Part shown: positions 9,259 through 22,117 of the stretch, one piece after another
Layout: every line of letters starts with the position of its first letter
Numbering within the stretch: position 1 is the first letter of the stretch
Notes under the pieces: model-generated
Seen by the model: only the letters and a program-made list of their open reading frames with translations
The model's database searches: none
Told to the model about the DNA's origin: nothing
NCBI GenBank assembly: GCA_963921195.1
Contig: OY992537.1
Span: 79,200,426-79,264,425 of the forward strand
Origin: Pegoplata infirma
Taxonomy: Eukaryota > Arthropoda > Insecta > Diptera > Anthomyiidae
Length of the DNA: 64,000 nt
Direction: 5' to 3'
Position numbers and translations under genes: made by a program

Positions 9259-11510
9259 CAGTGAAATTTGATGGCGGTTCTTTTCTTAGAATGTATTAAC
9301 CCGCTATCCCCTATTTTAAGGGGTCATTTTAGTCCTTTTTCTCAAATATCATTATTGAACACCTTTTTATTGGGTTTAAAATGTTCCAAAATTATTTTAG
9401 CATTGAATTTTAATAGAGTTGTAGTCACATATTGGTGGCTTTTAAAAACTCTTCGTAAAAATTTGATGCACAAAATTTTTGTAGAATATTTTAACCTTTA
9501 AAGCGCAGGTTTTATTGGCTTTCTTTAAAAATATTCGAAAAGGAACTAAAATGACCCCTTAAAATGGGAGATAGAAGGTTAAAATGTTTTAAGAAAAGTG
9601 ACGCCATTAAATAAAAGACGTGTATAAACAATATTTAGCTCAGATATAGATTTTATATTTTTTTTTCGACTATTTTACGTTGGTCTGATAAAACACAATT
9701 TTACAATATATGGTACTTTAAAATTTTACATTTTAACGAATTTTGCTTATATCGCACAAATTTTCGGCTTTTGGGAACCCTCAGTGAAATTTGATGCAAA
9801 ACATTTTTAGACCATTTTTACCCTTTAAACGCACGCACACTGTGACATGTAGAACAAGCCAGCGGGACAAAATTGAATCTCCTATTTTTTAAAAAAATGG
9901 GTTCAGTGTAATCGATAATAGTCCTAAAGTCACGAAATTGCCGTTTTTTTTAGCGCATAATGTCAGTGAGCTATAAACCAATCCGTTGAAGTCAAAAAAT
10001 TGGTCTTTGAAAACAATTAATTTTTTTTTAATTTTTTGAATAGTGCTCTTAGACTGCTGTATTTTTAACCTGTGAATTTTTGCAATATTTTTTTGCAATG
10101 GATTTTTAAGAAGAGGGTTGGAATTAGTGAATTTAACTTTCCCTATTGAACAGAGCTTAAATTTTTTTTTATAAGAATTTTTCAGAAATCCCCAAAAAAG
10201 CAATTTTTTTTTGTTGTTACATTGAACTTTAGTAGAATAGGAAAATGTTGTCTCCACGTGTCCCATGGCTATTTTTTTTTTAAATGAAAGGTACGATACT
10301 AGGCTATATTACCATGGCAATATCTCTTTGCACACGCTTGCACATCAGGTATTTTATGTGCGATGTCCGTCCGACTGTCTGTAGATCTAATAAAAACCCG
10401 ATAACTTTCGAAAGACAAGTCTGAAGCTACTGAAGCTTGGCATATATATTTTAAATTGCTCGTGTCATATTGGTATTAAATTATAGCGATATTCGTCCAG
10501 GAGTTCAGAAGTTATGATCAAAAACGTATGTTTTAGATAGGTTTCATCACGAATTAACATATTCAAAAAACCCCTAAACACACTTTAAAAGACATTCATA
10601 GGCCACTAATATGTTTTACAAAGCTATTCTGTCATTTGCCAAAATTTGTACACTAAAAAAAATATAAATACACTTTAAAAAAATGTACACTACAAAAAAA
10701 AATGTACACTACAAAAAAAAATAGTAAATATTTTGGGAATTATGGATAGTATTTATGAATTCGGTCAAGTACATTTTTTTCAATTATACGTATATGTATT
10801 AGTATTATTATTATTATATTGTAATTATTATTATTTTATTTATGTTTTTTAATTTTTCTTAAAAATATTAATTTGGATATAATTAGTCTGAAATTTCTAA
10901 TTTTATGGGCAATAAAATTTTATAAAGATTTTGGAATATGCAGAAATTTTGCACAATTATTTATTACTATTAAATAAACATTAGCAAATGTACAAAAAAA
11001 AATTATTGTTACATTCACTTCCTTTATAGTGGTTATACCAAACGTAGGGTATACATGTAAAACAAAAATATACAAATTTATGACCTTAGAAAATGTAAAA
11101 TGTGAACAAAAATAATTAACTGTTACATGCACTATCCATATAGAGGGTATGCCGAACGTAGGGTGCACAAGCGATTTAGAAATATACAAGTTTGATATAT
11201 TTATGACCCTAGAAAATAAAAAATGTTAAAAAAATAATTAATTGTTACATGCACTATCATATAGAGGGTATACCGAACGTAGGGTGCACAAGTCAGATAA
11301 ATATATACAAATTGGAAACACTTATGACCTTAGGAACTCAAATATGTCAAAGAAGAATTTTGTCCCGCTAGCTTGTTCTAGTCGTCACAGTGTGGCACGT
11401 CTTAATGAGGTTCTATGACGATATTTAAAAAAGAGACTAAAATGGCCCCCAAAAATAGGAGATAGAGGGTTAATATGTTCTAAGAAAAGAACCGCCATTA
11501 AATTTCACTG
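9259..11510. mobile_element. TIR element starting CAGTGAAATTTGATGGCGG
   Basis: The left end (9259-9355) and right end (about 11430-11510) are inverted and share CAGTGAAATTTGATGGCGG with few changes, then TCTTTTCTTAGAA and TTAACCC. A third copy of the arm lies inverted at about 9533-9610. Inside, 9853-9885 and 11350-11395 are inverted around GCGGGACAAAATT. I see no convincing target duplication. A short GTCY-containing core near 10366 may be an embedded mini-me-like fragment. No transposase frame. Confidence 0.6.
10985..11345. repeat. Three tandem copies of about 120 bp
   Basis: The marker GAACGTAGGGTGCACAAG (AAACGTAGGGTATACATG in the first copy) occurs near 11039, 11154 and 11276, each preceded by TGTTACAT-CACT and followed by TTATGACC. 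The copies are diverged. Confidence 0.8.
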
Positions 11511-11599
11511 AATACATGTGAAAACTTTTTTAGGTTAGAAGTTGACTAAATTAATTTTATTTTACTTATTATAACGCCATTGACACAAAGAATTGAAAA

Positions 11600-12280
11600 C
11601 TACAGTGGGCCATAAAAAAAACTTTAGCTATACTTTCAAAACACTTTGGTGGTTTTGGGGTATTATGGTATACCCTAATTTTTGTATGGTGTCATTAAAT
11701 ATATATAATCTTTTTGCAGAGTGTTGTGTACCACATTTATTTTTTTGCTCAAATTCAAATTTTTCTCAAATACGTCATCTCAGATTTTTTTCTTTTAATG
11801 AATTTTGGTAGTTTAATATCTTTTGAATTACAAAAAGAAAAGTCGCGTATTTTTAACTTCTTATATTTTTAATTTTTATTTTTGCAAAAGCATTTTTATA
11901 CACCCTTGACCATATATTTATATGTGCATAAAATGCAATATGCATCCCCACAGCAATTGTTTCAAGCAAAAACGAAAATTGTGTTTTTTTTTATTCACGG
12001 CTTTTATTTTTTTAATTATTTAAAATTTTTTTTTTAGATTTAATTTATTAATAAATTCAACTTGTTCGAAGCTTTTTAAAACTGTTTATGTTGAAAATAA
12101 TGAAATTAATTAAAAAAAAAGCAAATTAAAATTGCATAAAAAGTTGAAATACAGACTTTTTTTTAAGGATAACGGAACACTGAAAAGTTTTTTTTGGACA
12201 AGAGTTTTAAGATAAGCGGGTGCTAATAACCTTAAAAAAAGAAAAAAGAAAGAAGCTTGGTCCAAAATGGGTTAAGAGTA
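11600..12280. repeat. Second copy of the dispersed repeat of 8536-9258
   Basis: Begins at TACAGTGGGCCATA and ends near CCAAAATGGGTTAAGAG. The second half aligns with 8790-9170. No coding potential seen. Confidence 0.5.
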
Positions 12281-13485
12281 AATGTCAGGGTTTCGAGAGT
12301 CAGGATTTTTTTTAAAAGTCGTTCCAAAATGGTGATTTTGAGCATTTTTTGACACTTTAGCCGCCATTTTTTTTTAGCAAATTTTTAATAGCGATATCAT
12401 AGAATTTATTTTATCGATTTTAATTTTTAATGATTTTGCATAATAGACACCTTTTATTTCTTCTTCTTTTCATAACACAATGTTTTCTAACGAAATGGAT
12501 AAAAAGGGATATAAAATATTATGACAATTTATCCTTCAGTAACAAATCTTAGATTCTAAATCATTTGTTTTCTTAACATTAAATAGGTTAATTCGAAGAC
12601 AGAATATAAACATCTGAGCTTAGGCATTATTTTACATAAATCGGGAAAGTATGACCCTCTGCTCCAATACACCGTACAAATATAAAACAGACATTTTTAC
12701 TTACGAAAAAATCATTTTAAAATTGTGGCTTATATGAATCAAGTACAGTAACCACATTTTATGCTTCTTAAATATTTGTTTTTAATTGAATACTCAGGTC
12801 AGAAGCATGTTTTATGTTTTTTTTTATTTATTTAAAAAAAAAAAAAATAAAAAATCAAGAATACCATTAAAAAAAATGAACAATATGCCACTATCTCTTA
12901 TATTCTATTAACAAAAACGTATGTTTTCTAAAAAAATATTTTTAGTTTTTAAGGATTTTTATAGAAAAATACCATTTAAAACCACAACTAGCAGACCGCA
13001 ATACTATGGTAAATAAATATTTTTTATCATCCAGAAATTCAAACACTCGTGAATTTTATAAAGCTAATATTACTCTTTTTACTATGGGCAACTGCAGTCA
13101 TATCCACATTAGGGGTTTAATTTTTTTCTTTTAAAATATGACGCTACGAAAAATTTGTTAATACCCACATGATTTCAAAAATTTCAAAAGAAATGTTGGT
13201 GCGTATAATTAATATTGAAAACTAAAAAAAAAAAATAATACATCACTCATTCGCCTTCTGGTTCTCAACGAAAATAAAAAATAATTACACTACTATGCAA
13301 AAATCATCTTTTATTTTGCTCAAACTTTTAGAATACGTTGTTTTGCAAGTAATGTGGCCTTCTCAAACACGAATCTGTCATCAGAAAAATTTTATCAAAT
13401 AGCAGTTTTGAGATACGGTATTTTTGATTTGTTGCGGCCCAAACTCTCAAAAGCAAATGTCTTTATTAGAAAAGCAATACATATT
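12281..13485. other. AT-rich stretch, nothing recognised
   Basis: No repeat boundary, RNA gene or convincing coding frame was recognised. Confidence 0.4.
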
Positions 13486-13580
13486 TTTATACCTTTTAAC
13501 CACAGTACTCACTTTGTCATTCTATATGTATCGCACTTAAGTATCGGTCCGGAAACCCATAAAGTATATGAGGCATTCGA
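13486..13580 (+). mobile_element. mini-me-like fragment (terminal part)
   Basis: TTTATACCTTTTAACCACAG, then ACTCACTTTGTCATTC, ATCGGTCCGG and CCCATAAAGTATA match, with changes, the left end of the complete copy at 61519-62084. The rest of the element is missing. Confidence 0.6.
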
Positions 13581-13939
13581 CATCAAATGTCCAGTGAAAA
13601 AAAAAAACATGTGTCCAATAAATGTCTGAATAGATGGTATGGATAGCACTATATAAAACAAAGAAAATTGCGTTTTTGGCTTTTTAATTTTTCAAAAACT
13701 GGGCTAAGGAGGCGTGGTTAAATATTGGAAAAATGGTAAAATTTGTGTCTAGTCCCCTTGATTAAATATTTATCAATATTTATTTAATTTTAAGCCAATT
13801 TTAACTAGAATATGGGAAAAATTATATTGCACTTCAGTTAATTCACATTTTAGGACTAGATTGTGTCCAGAACCTGTTAACTCGAGACCCCGTTGGGTTG
13901 TTTAAGGGTCGCCATACATTTTTTATGAACTATTACATT

Positions 13940-14095
13940 CGTATAAGTAGTACAGTTTTTTAGTGATTTTTATTTAATCCACGATGTGGGTGCCCCAGGA
14001 TTTTTTTGATTTTTATTTGACTTCGAGGGAGGCATTTGGAATACTAGCAGAAGGTTTTTCACCATAGTATAATTTTTTGAAATGTCTTAACTCGG
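13940..14095 (+). repeat. Dispersed repeat, 5' half
   Basis: Matches 22455-22585, including GACTTCGAGG-AGGCATTTGG and AATACTAGCAGAAG. In the 22.4-kb copy the second half follows directly. Here it lies at 16190-16350, so this copy is split by the insertions in between. Confidence 0.6.
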
Positions 14096-14107
14096 AGAAA
14101 TTGCTAC

Positions 14108-14612
14108 ACTAACAAGGGAAGTCTCCCTAGTGTCACCCGCGGATCTTTATGGAATTGGTTTTATTTTGTAGATCAGAAAAAATAAAGGGACACGTATGTT
14201 TTTTTAGCGGCCCAAATTCATATTTAGGGGGTAAAAAGGAGGGGGGAAGACAAGACCATTTTCCAGTTTTTTCGTTTATCTCCTATATTATGCAAAGAAA
14301 CCTAGACATGTTACATACCAAATGAAAGGTCTTTGGAAAACCTATCTACGTGTGCTAAGAAAGTGTCCATGCTCAACTTTTCGTCATATTGAGTAAAATA
14401 CCAAAATTATAGGACATTTTTGTTAATAAGTCAAAAATATTAACTTCTTTCGCCCGACATTAGCACCACGAGATATGTATTTTTAATACCTTTAAATTGA
14501 TACCACACATGCCTATATTAATATTGTTTAAATAGGCGTAAATCGTAAAAAACTGAAAAAGGTCAATTTTCCCCCATACAAATCGACCCCCCCAAAAAAT
14601 GAGTTTGTAAGA
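14108..14612. mobile_element. Truncated copy of the TIR element at 47471-48077
   Basis: Starts AAGGGAAGTCTCCCTAGTGT and runs in the same orientation as 47476-47976, including GCGGCCCAAATTCATATTTA and GGTCTTTGGAAAACC. The right terminal repeat is missing; similarity stops near GAGTTTGTAAG. Confidence 0.7.
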
Positions 14613-14686
14613 AAATTATGTCATTAACTGTTTGTAGTTTATTTAAAAAAGTAACACTGAGCTCGAATTTGACACTTTTTTTTAAC

Positions 14687-15516
14687 AAGCTGGGCACCCT
14701 ACTAGTAAAGTTAATTCGGGCACGCTGAATTTAATGGTGCTAGCCGTTTTTCGAAGTTAACGCTCGTATTCGCGATTTTCGCGATTTTCGCGATTTAAAA
14801 TTTTGGTGCTTAAGTACAATACCCAGCAAATACCGTGAATTTTTTTTCGCGAAAAACATTTGTTGTTTGCGAAAAATCTTGATTTTCGTTAAAAAATTGG
14901 TTCAATACAAATATTTTTTGTTTGATTTGAATTTACGACAGCCATATGGTAAAGCTAGTTCGTGTACACTAAATCCCATTGTAATATCAGTTTTTTTTCA
15001 AAGTTTGCGTATGTATTAGCGATATTCGCGATATTTTTCTTATTTTTAAGTAAAAAAAAATATTTTTTTCATATTATTTAGTCAATTGCTGAATATTTAT
15101 CATCTAAACTCTATTGAATATACAAACAAAAAAAATTTTGCTCGTAAATTTTTTCGCAAATTTTTGTTCGCGAATTTTTTTTTCAAATTTTTTTTATTTT
15201 CCTGTTAATTTATGAAAATGAGTAGAATACGATAAATTGCAGATACAAAATTTTTCGAAAAAAAATTTTTTTTCGCAATTTTTTTTCGTGGATTTTTTTT
15301 TTTTTGCGGAAATTTTTTTTTTAAAAAAAAAAGCATTTTCTAAATTTTTTATTTAAAAACTATCCCAAAGCATAAAAATTTAATTTTTGTAGTACCAAGA
15401 CTTTACAATTTTAAATCGCGAATATCGCGAATATGAGCGCTATCTTCGAAAAACGGCTAGCTCCATTGAATTCAGCATAACCGAAATAGCTTTACCAGCA
15501 GGGTGCCCAGCTTGTT
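14687..15516. mobile_element. Long-TIR MITE with TCGCGA-rich arms
   Basis: The left end AACAAGCTGGGCACCCT and right end AGGGTGCCCAGCTTGTT are perfect inverted copies. The arms continue through GCTAGCCGTTTTTCGAAG and clustered CGCGATTTTCGCG words. Arms are at least 120 bp. Related copies lie at 27003-27790 (arms only) and 22866-22990 (one arm). No coding sequence; the target duplication is unclear. Confidence 0.75.
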
Positions 15517-16189
15517 ATTTTTTGCGACTAGCACAGTGTAATCAGTAAAGGTATTTTAAAAGAAAAATCACTTATTTTATTAAGGATTTGTTGTTTTCTA
15601 CTTTTTCTGCAGTTAAAAAAAAAAAAAATTACTGTCTAAAGCATAGTACTCTGTTCGATTTCACGGGAACAAATCTGTCAAACTACAAATAAAAAAAATA
15701 AATTTCGGCAACGCGAGGAATTATTGGGAAATTGTTAAAAAAAGTTTTCACGCATTTTTATTATACAAGACAATTTAAAATGCCTTGAAAAAGTGACATT
15801 TCAGTTTTTTATGATCGTTTTTTTCTTATAATTGTCAGAAGTTGTTGATTTTTAATGTTTTATTGCGATTTGAGGCGTTTAAAGTTTAAATGAAATTTTC
15901 ATCGTAAAAAACATAGTACTAGGCTTTAAAAATGAATTTTTCTTTACATTTAATTTCGGCAGTAAAAAATTTGTTATAGTAAAAAATTTCTTATATGTTT
16001 TTCAATACAAAATAAGAGAATATTCATTAGTTTTTTATTGTTTTTGTTAGTCATTAAATAAACATTTAAAATTGACTGTAATATTATTTTATTTTAAATG
16101 AAAAATCAGTGGAATGGTTTTTTAATAAAATTTCATTTGTTTTAAGTAAATATTCAGTGCAATTTAACTACATAATTTTTTGAGTGTAA
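15517..16189. other. AT-rich stretch, nothing recognised
   Basis: No coding, RNA or repeat boundary seen apart from an ATAATTTTTTGAGTG word at the right edge, the terminal motif also seen near 16356 and 31257. Confidence 0.4.
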
Positions 16190-16350
16190 AGAAATTACGA
16201 TTTAGCGATTTTTTATCATTAAAAAGTCCCATTATTCACGAACAAATTTTTTTGTGAAATTTTTTATAATTGTGATCTTGTCTAGACATGGAAGGTATAA
16301 TTTTACAAATAGATAAGACCTGGTTTCCTAGAAATAAGCTGAAATATCAC
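16190..16350 (+). repeat. Dispersed repeat, 3' half
   Basis: Aligns with 22600-22770, including TCTAGACATGGAAG and GACCTGGTTTCCTAGAAATA. A diverged inverted copy is at 17325-17395. Confidence 0.6.
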
Positions 16351-16357
16351 TCAAAAA

Positions 16358-16800
16358 ATTATGTCATTAACTGTTTGTAGTTTATTTAAAAAGTTTTACG
16401 TTTTGTCATTTTTAAAAGAAAAAACATTTGTTTAACGTTCAGTTTTTTAAATGACTATTTCTGTTCTTTGTTACAAAAATAAAACACTAAAAAATAAAGA
16501 CTTTCATTAGCATTCAATTTTTTAAAGTCATTTATTTTTGTTCTGTAAGTAAAAACTACTGATTATTCTTTAAATTTTTTAATGATTTGTGTAAGTATTT
16601 TTTTTTTTTAATTGTTGGTATTTTTTTAATGAGATATCATTAATTTTTACCTACACAAGTAGGTTATTTTTTTGTAGAACAAAAATTAAAAAAATATAAA
16701 AACATGTTTGTATCAAAAACATGCTTGTATCAAGTGACTTTGGCACGATGGGTAGAGTGTGTGGCCAGAATGTAGTTGATTTTCAGAAACCGTTCTGAAT
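16358..16800 (+). repeat. Dispersed repeat with tRNA-like module, copy 1
   Basis: Begins CACTCAAAAAATTATGTCA and runs about 440 bp to a tRNA-like segment at 16725-16800. This has an A-box-like TGGCACGATGG at 16741-16751; its B box is degraded (near CCGTTCTGAAT). The inverted partner at 30820-31265 has a better B box. Interpretation: a tRNA-derived SINE or tRNA relic embedded in a repeat. Confidence 0.65.
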
Positions 16801-16978
16801 TTATTAAAAATCCGGCATTTATTTTTTATTTGTTTTTTTAAGTTTAGATGATTGTCTATCCACACAAAAAAAAATCAGCAGGGCTTTTTGCGTATTTTTC
16901 AAGAAAATCGCATTTAAATATTGGATTTCATAAAAATAATGTTTTAATACCTATAATATCGGATTTCATAAAAATTCT

Positions 16979-17086
16979 TTAATTCTCTTGTATTTTATTG
17001 TGTCAACACCGCGTATGAGTAACGTTGGTGTGCAAATATACGTTACTCATACGTGGTGTTGACACAATAAAATACAAGAGAATTAA
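16979..17086. repeat. Near-perfect 46-bp inverted repeat
   Basis: Arms 16979-17024 and 17041-17086 differ at one position, with a 16-bp spacer. The arms contain TGTCAACACC and GTATGAGTAACG. Weaker complementarity continues outward, suggesting the centre of a larger foldback element. Confidence 0.9.
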
Positions 17087-17417
17087 AAAATTTTTAAGAA
17101 ATCCAATATTTTAATAAATCTGATATTTTTATAACTGTGATAGTCACAAATTTCATCACGCTGTAACGATTTTTACTTTTATTTTTTGTTTGCCCTGACA
17201 GGGGTACAACAAATTTCTAATGGGTTTCCAAATGACTCCATAAAGTTTTCGTGAAAATCAAAACTTTCCTTACCCTCCCGAATCGCGGTTAAAATAAAAC
17301 ACCATAAAAAATTCCATGTTTCATCTTATTTCTTGGCAACCTAGGTTTTTTGGTTGATCTATTTGGAAAAATATGTCTTCCCTGTCTAGACAAAATCATA
17401 TTCATTAGCGTATTCTC

Positions 17418-18312
17418 CCACACTCAAAAAAAAAAACTGTAAAGTTAGCAAAAAAAGCTTGTAAACCTACAAGAAAATTTGCTGATTTCGAACCCACAAT
17501 TTTTTTGGTAAAGTTAGCAAAAACGTTTTGCTAAAAATTAGTTAACTGAAATAATTTTTATTTCGACTTAGTTTATACACATTCGAGGACCCCATTGGGT
17601 TCGGATCCAATAGGTCCAGACCCCGAAGGGCCTAGACCTAGTTGGGTTCCTTAAAAATCGTCATAGTTTTTGATCCAAAATTTGTGTCCGTTTCGCTCTA
17701 CCTTGCTTAGTTTTTGAGATACGTGATTTTAGCGGATCAATGGGGTCTTGAGAATTAAAAAACTCGATAACTTCAAAAATTTTACTCGGAGAGCTTTTGG
17801 TTATTTTGCGGTCTTGTTCTACGTGTTGAGAGCTACAAAAATTCTTTTGGACTTTTTGTTGTGTCGGCAATATTTACCGAGATATGAGCATTTTAAAATT
17901 TTCGGGAATGCTAACTTTTTTGGATCCAAAGTTAGGTCCCAATAGGGTCCACACATGTGAAGAGGACCCGCGAAAGTATGGAGATTCTAAGAACCAAAAA
18001 TGCCCTCCATTTTGCTCTATCTGGCTTAGTTTCCGAGATAGCGCCATTTTAACTTTTCTGAAAATAAAAAAAAAATTACCATTTATTTTTGCTAATGTTA
18101 GCAAAAAATCTTGTAAAAATGTTGTCAACTCAATTTCAAATTTAGCAAAAGAAATTAGTTCAAAGTTTGTTTAAAATTGCTAATGTGCTAAATGAAGTTT
18201 ACAAGAATATTTTGCTAACATGCTAATCTCAACTAAAAATTTGCTAAAAGTTAGCTAACTAGCATTAGCAAAAAAAAATTAGTAAATCTACTAACGTATT
18301 TTTTTGAGTGCA
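17418..18312. mobile_element. CACTCAAAAAA-ended TIR element
   Basis: Ends CACTCAAAAAA and TTTTTTGAGTG are followed inward by GTTAGCAAAAA words on both sides. Single copies of the same terminus occur at about 16180, 16356, 31257 and 56088. The flanks (17210-17275 and 18360-18410) form another inverted pair. No target duplication was established and no transposase seen. Confidence 0.5.
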
Positions 18313-18580
18313 GGTCAGACACTTTAGAAAATTATGCTATGGTGTAAAACCTTCTGTTCAGAAGGAAATTGATTTTCACGAAATTTTTATAGAGTCATTT
18401 TTACTCCTAATAGTAACTTTCTGGACCTCTTTAAGCTAAAAAGAAGTCGATACGGACTATTGAACTGCCCTCCTAAGTGCCAAAATCCCAAAATTGAGAT
18501 AAGGGCAGATTCAGAGCCGTGAATGTGTTAATGATTTTTGTATTAAGTTTAAAAAACCAATTTCAAAAGTAAATGACTAG
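18313..18580. repeat. Inverted fragment of the 13940/22455 dispersed repeat
   Basis: AATTATGCTATGGTGTAAAA and CCTTCTG match the reverse complement of the sequence near 14050. No gene. Confidence 0.45.
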
Positions 18581-18977
18581 GGATGAGATTTTTATGCACT
18601 AAAAAATCGAAAATATGCGCTTAAATATGCACTAAAAAATTCAAAATATGCACTAAAAACCCAAAAAATATGAACTAAAAAATGAAATGTGTGCAATAAA
18701 AGTCTTGTTTTCATTCGAAAAACTTTTTAAAAAAGCAAAAAATAACACCGGGCTTAAATAGTAACATTTAAAACTTTATATAAGCAGGGTTTTTTTTAGA
18801 AATTAGGACAATCTTTAAAAAAAATTAAAAAGCAAAAAACATTTTTCTTATTTTCAAAATAAATTTTTAAAATTTAAAATAGTTTTTGAAACAAATAAAT
18901 TTCAATTTGTGCTTTAGCTAATTTATATCAAAATATGCAAAAATACGCACTTAAAAGTTGGAAATATGCACAATATA
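18581..18977. mobile_element. hAT-like MITE fragment with ATGCACTAAAAA words
   Basis: The left end CTAGGGATGAGATTTTTATG is followed by repeated ATATGCACTAAAAA words; inverted versions recur before the right end. Clustered subterminal words of this kind are usual for hAT-type MITEs. The right side abuts another element at 18978 and no duplication can be shown. Confidence 0.5.
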
Positions 18978-21052
18978 TGCACTAGAGTGGCCATAGTAGA
19001 AATTTTTTGAAAAGTTAAATTTTTCGCACTGAAAAATGTGAGGTTGGGGATAAAAATAATTATGTATATTTAAAAAAATTTTTTTTTTGTTCCGAGTACC
19101 TCCGGGTTGAGCCTAAAGTTTGAAAAACGGATTACAAGGGAAAAATATGACTTTTTTTCATTTTCTCAATTTTTTTGATATTTTAAGTACAGTTTGAATT
19201 CAAATGGTAACTGAATTTTGATTAAGAGTTAATTGTCTATCAAATAAGATGTTAAAAATTAAAATCGGTTGAAAATTAGCCGAGTTATGACAACTTCCCC
19301 CGGCAACTAAAGTGTGGCAAACCTCCTGATCAAGGAATTCGAGCCCCATTTTTGAAATTTATTGAAATTTATTACTGTAATTAATTTTTTTTATTCCTCA
19401 AGTTCCAATGTACTAAGAAGATACATATTTTCATATTGCGTTTTGCTAACTTGTTTTAAATAAATGCTAAAGTGGTCTGAATTTTTCAACACTATTTTCA
19501 AATCTCCAATTTCACATTTTTATTTTTTTGTTAAAGAAATTTTAAAAAATCGGCTATTGGAGTTTAGGGATTTGTTAAGCACATATAAAGGAATAAAAAC
19601 CCCAAAAATTGTAGGGTTTGCTGTTTTCATTTGGCTATTACAGTGATGTAATATCGGCGGATTTCGGGAAAGTAGTGATTTTTGGCCCTTTTTTAGCTTT
19701 TATTTATTTTTTTTTGGTTTTTTTTACAAACTTGATATGTTTTGGACCGAATTATATCCACACGAGATAGAATACTTCAATTTGCAAAATTAGGGCGAAA
19801 TTGACATATAAAAAATTGCCCCTGTTAAGGGTCAAAGGTCAAATTTTAGAAAATTTTTAATTTTTAAACATTAACAGATTTGCTGGGCGGATTTTGCTGA
19901 ATCTACTCGATGTTATCTTAATTGGTCTAAACTATATGGCAAATAATTAAAATTTAAAAATTTAACCCTTAAGTGCTGTTGGGGCCTATAATTTTTTTAA
20001 TTTAATGGAGATAATGTAAGTGTATTTTGTTCAAATGGTCGAATAGGCCCCACCATCACTAAAGGGTTAATATTCTGAATTTAAATAAAAAGACATATGT
20101 TAAGACCTTTTAAAATGACATCAAGTAGTTTCATATATTTCCACTCAGAAAATCTGTTAATGTTTAAAAATTCAAAATCTTCTAAAATTTGACCTTTGAC
20201 CTCAAGTTGGGGAAATTTTTAATTTCTCAATTTTGCCCTAAATTTGCGAATTGAAGTATTCTACCTCGTGTTGATATAATTCGTTCCAAAACATATGAAG
20301 TTTGTGAAAAAAACCAAAAAAAAATAAATAAAAGCTAAAAAAGTGCCAAAAATCACTACTTTCCGAAATCCGCCGAAATTACATCACTGTAATAGCCAAA
20401 TGAAAACAGCAAATCCTACAATTTTTGGGGCTTTTATTCCTATATATGTGCTTAACAAATCCTTAAACTCCAATAGTCGATTTTTTTAAATTTCTTTAAC
20501 AAAAAAAAATAAAAATTTTAAATTGGAGATTTGAAAATAGTGTTGAAAAATTCCGACCACTTTAGCATTTATTTAAAACAAGTTAGCAAAACGCAATATG
20601 AAAAATATTAATCTTCTTAGTACATTGGGACTTGAAGAATAAAAAAATGTTGTTACAGTAGATAATTTCAATAAATTTCAAAAATGGGGCTCGAATCCCT
20701 TGATTAAATGGTCTGACACACGTTAGTTGCCTGGGGAAGTTGTAATAACTTGGCTGATTTTCAACCGATTTTAGTTTTTAATGCCTTATTCGATAGATAT
20801 TTTACTCCAAATCACAATTCTGTGACCATTTGAGTTCAAACTTAACTCAAAATATCGAAAAAATTGAGAAAATGGATAAAAAGTCATATTTTCCCCTTGT
20901 AATTCGATTTTCAAACTTCAGGGCCGATGCGGCAGGTCTTACCCATATCCGATTTTCCTAAAATTTTGTGAGACATGTTTTTACCCCCAAATGCACCTTT
21001 CTAGGGGGGGTCCCGGTCAATATCTAACAACTTCGTTTTTTTGGTGCACCCT
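18978..21052. mobile_element. Large foldback element, arms about 1 kb
   Basis: The left arm (about 19080-20000) and right arm (about 20130-20990) are inverted with moderate divergence. Matched landmarks include GGCTATTACAGTGATGTAAT with ATTACATCACTGTAATAGCC, and TTAGCCGAGTTATGACAACT with its counterpart near 20740. The ends GAGTGGCC and GGTGCACCC are next to TA on both sides, compatible with a TA duplication. The right arm is related to 7520-7860. No transposase. Confidence 0.65.
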
Positions 21053-21119
21053 AATAATCATATATAATTTATTATGTTTGTATCAAGTTATATATTGTAA
21101 CATATGTCTATTTTTACTC

Positions 21120-21500
21120 GGGTAATTTTTTTTTCATAATTTTTTTTGTTTTTTCATCAAAAAAAATTTTTTTTCATCTAAATTTTTTTTTTCATCAGTT
21201 TTTTTGTTTTTTCATAAATTTTTTTTCATTATTTTTTTTTCAAATTTTTTTATCAAATTTTTTTTTATAAATTTTTTTCTCACCAAAAAAATTTTTTTTT
21301 CATCTATTTTTTTTCATAAATTTTTTTTGACATCAAAAAATTTTTCTTTTTATCAAAAAAATTCATCAAAAACTTTTTTTCATCAAAATTTTTTTTCACC
21401 AAAAATTTTGGGTTCATTAAATTTTTTTTAAAATAGTTTTGTTTTTCGTGAAAAAAATCTTTTTTTTTTTACCAAAACTACTTTTTCACCAAGTCTAAGC
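21120..21500. repeat. Low-complexity TTTTTTCATCAA tract
   Basis: Imperfect repeats of T runs with CATC or CACC. The complementary form (TTGATGAAAAAA) is at 27825-28064 and 28644-28870. The F- and K-rich open frames here are composition artefacts. Confidence 0.85.
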
Positions 21501-21543
21501 TTTTCGCATAAAAGTTTTCCATTTGTTTATCAAATGTACATAA

Positions 21544-21720
21544 AACAAGTGAGAGTTGTATATTCTTTGGTGCCGAATCTTTTATACTCTTCAAAATGTA
21601 AAAACACTTTTTTGCACTTATTTTTGCACTCACTTACGAAATGTACAGCTCTATTGGTTTTTTAATGGGGTCCTCGACTGATATTTCAATTCGTTTTGCA
21701 TGGAATAGCAAAGTAATATA
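21544..21720 (-). mobile_element. mini-me-like degenerate copy
   Basis: Contains CAAGTGAGAGTTG, GTGCCGAATCTTTTATACTC and later GGGGTCCTCGACTGATATTT. The hairpin arm is broken and the GTCY core is absent. Confidence 0.6.
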
Positions 21721-22094
21721 ACATTATTTTTTCTAATAAAACTTTGCTTCTACACCCAAATCTTCCGCAAAACATTATCATGATTTAATGTTTTGGGCAA
21801 GAGTACAAAATTTGCAGGCATTTTTTTCAAAGTTTTGGCAAAAAACCTAAAAATTTTGCTTTATCACCAACTTTAAAAATTTATTGCTCGACAACGCCAA
21901 AAAACACTTCCCTGAAATTTAAGCAGGGTTAAAAGGACATTCTAAGCTTTAATAAAAAATTTTGGTTTTGGAAATCCATGGTGTCATTGGTAGAATAAAA
22001 GGACATTCCAATATTGTTTTAAAAAATTTTTGTTAAATTTTTTTTTGTTTCAAAATTTAAAATCTCCATAATTTTATCAGAAAGTTTTTTCGTA

Positions 22095-22117
22095 CATCTT
22101 ACGGTTTCCGTAAGATG
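22095..22117. repeat. 10-bp perfect hairpin
   Basis: CATCTTACGG, TTT, CCGTAAGATG; flanking TTTTTTCGTACA and TGTACGAAAAAA extend the complementarity in an outer stem. Function unknown. Confidence 0.7.
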
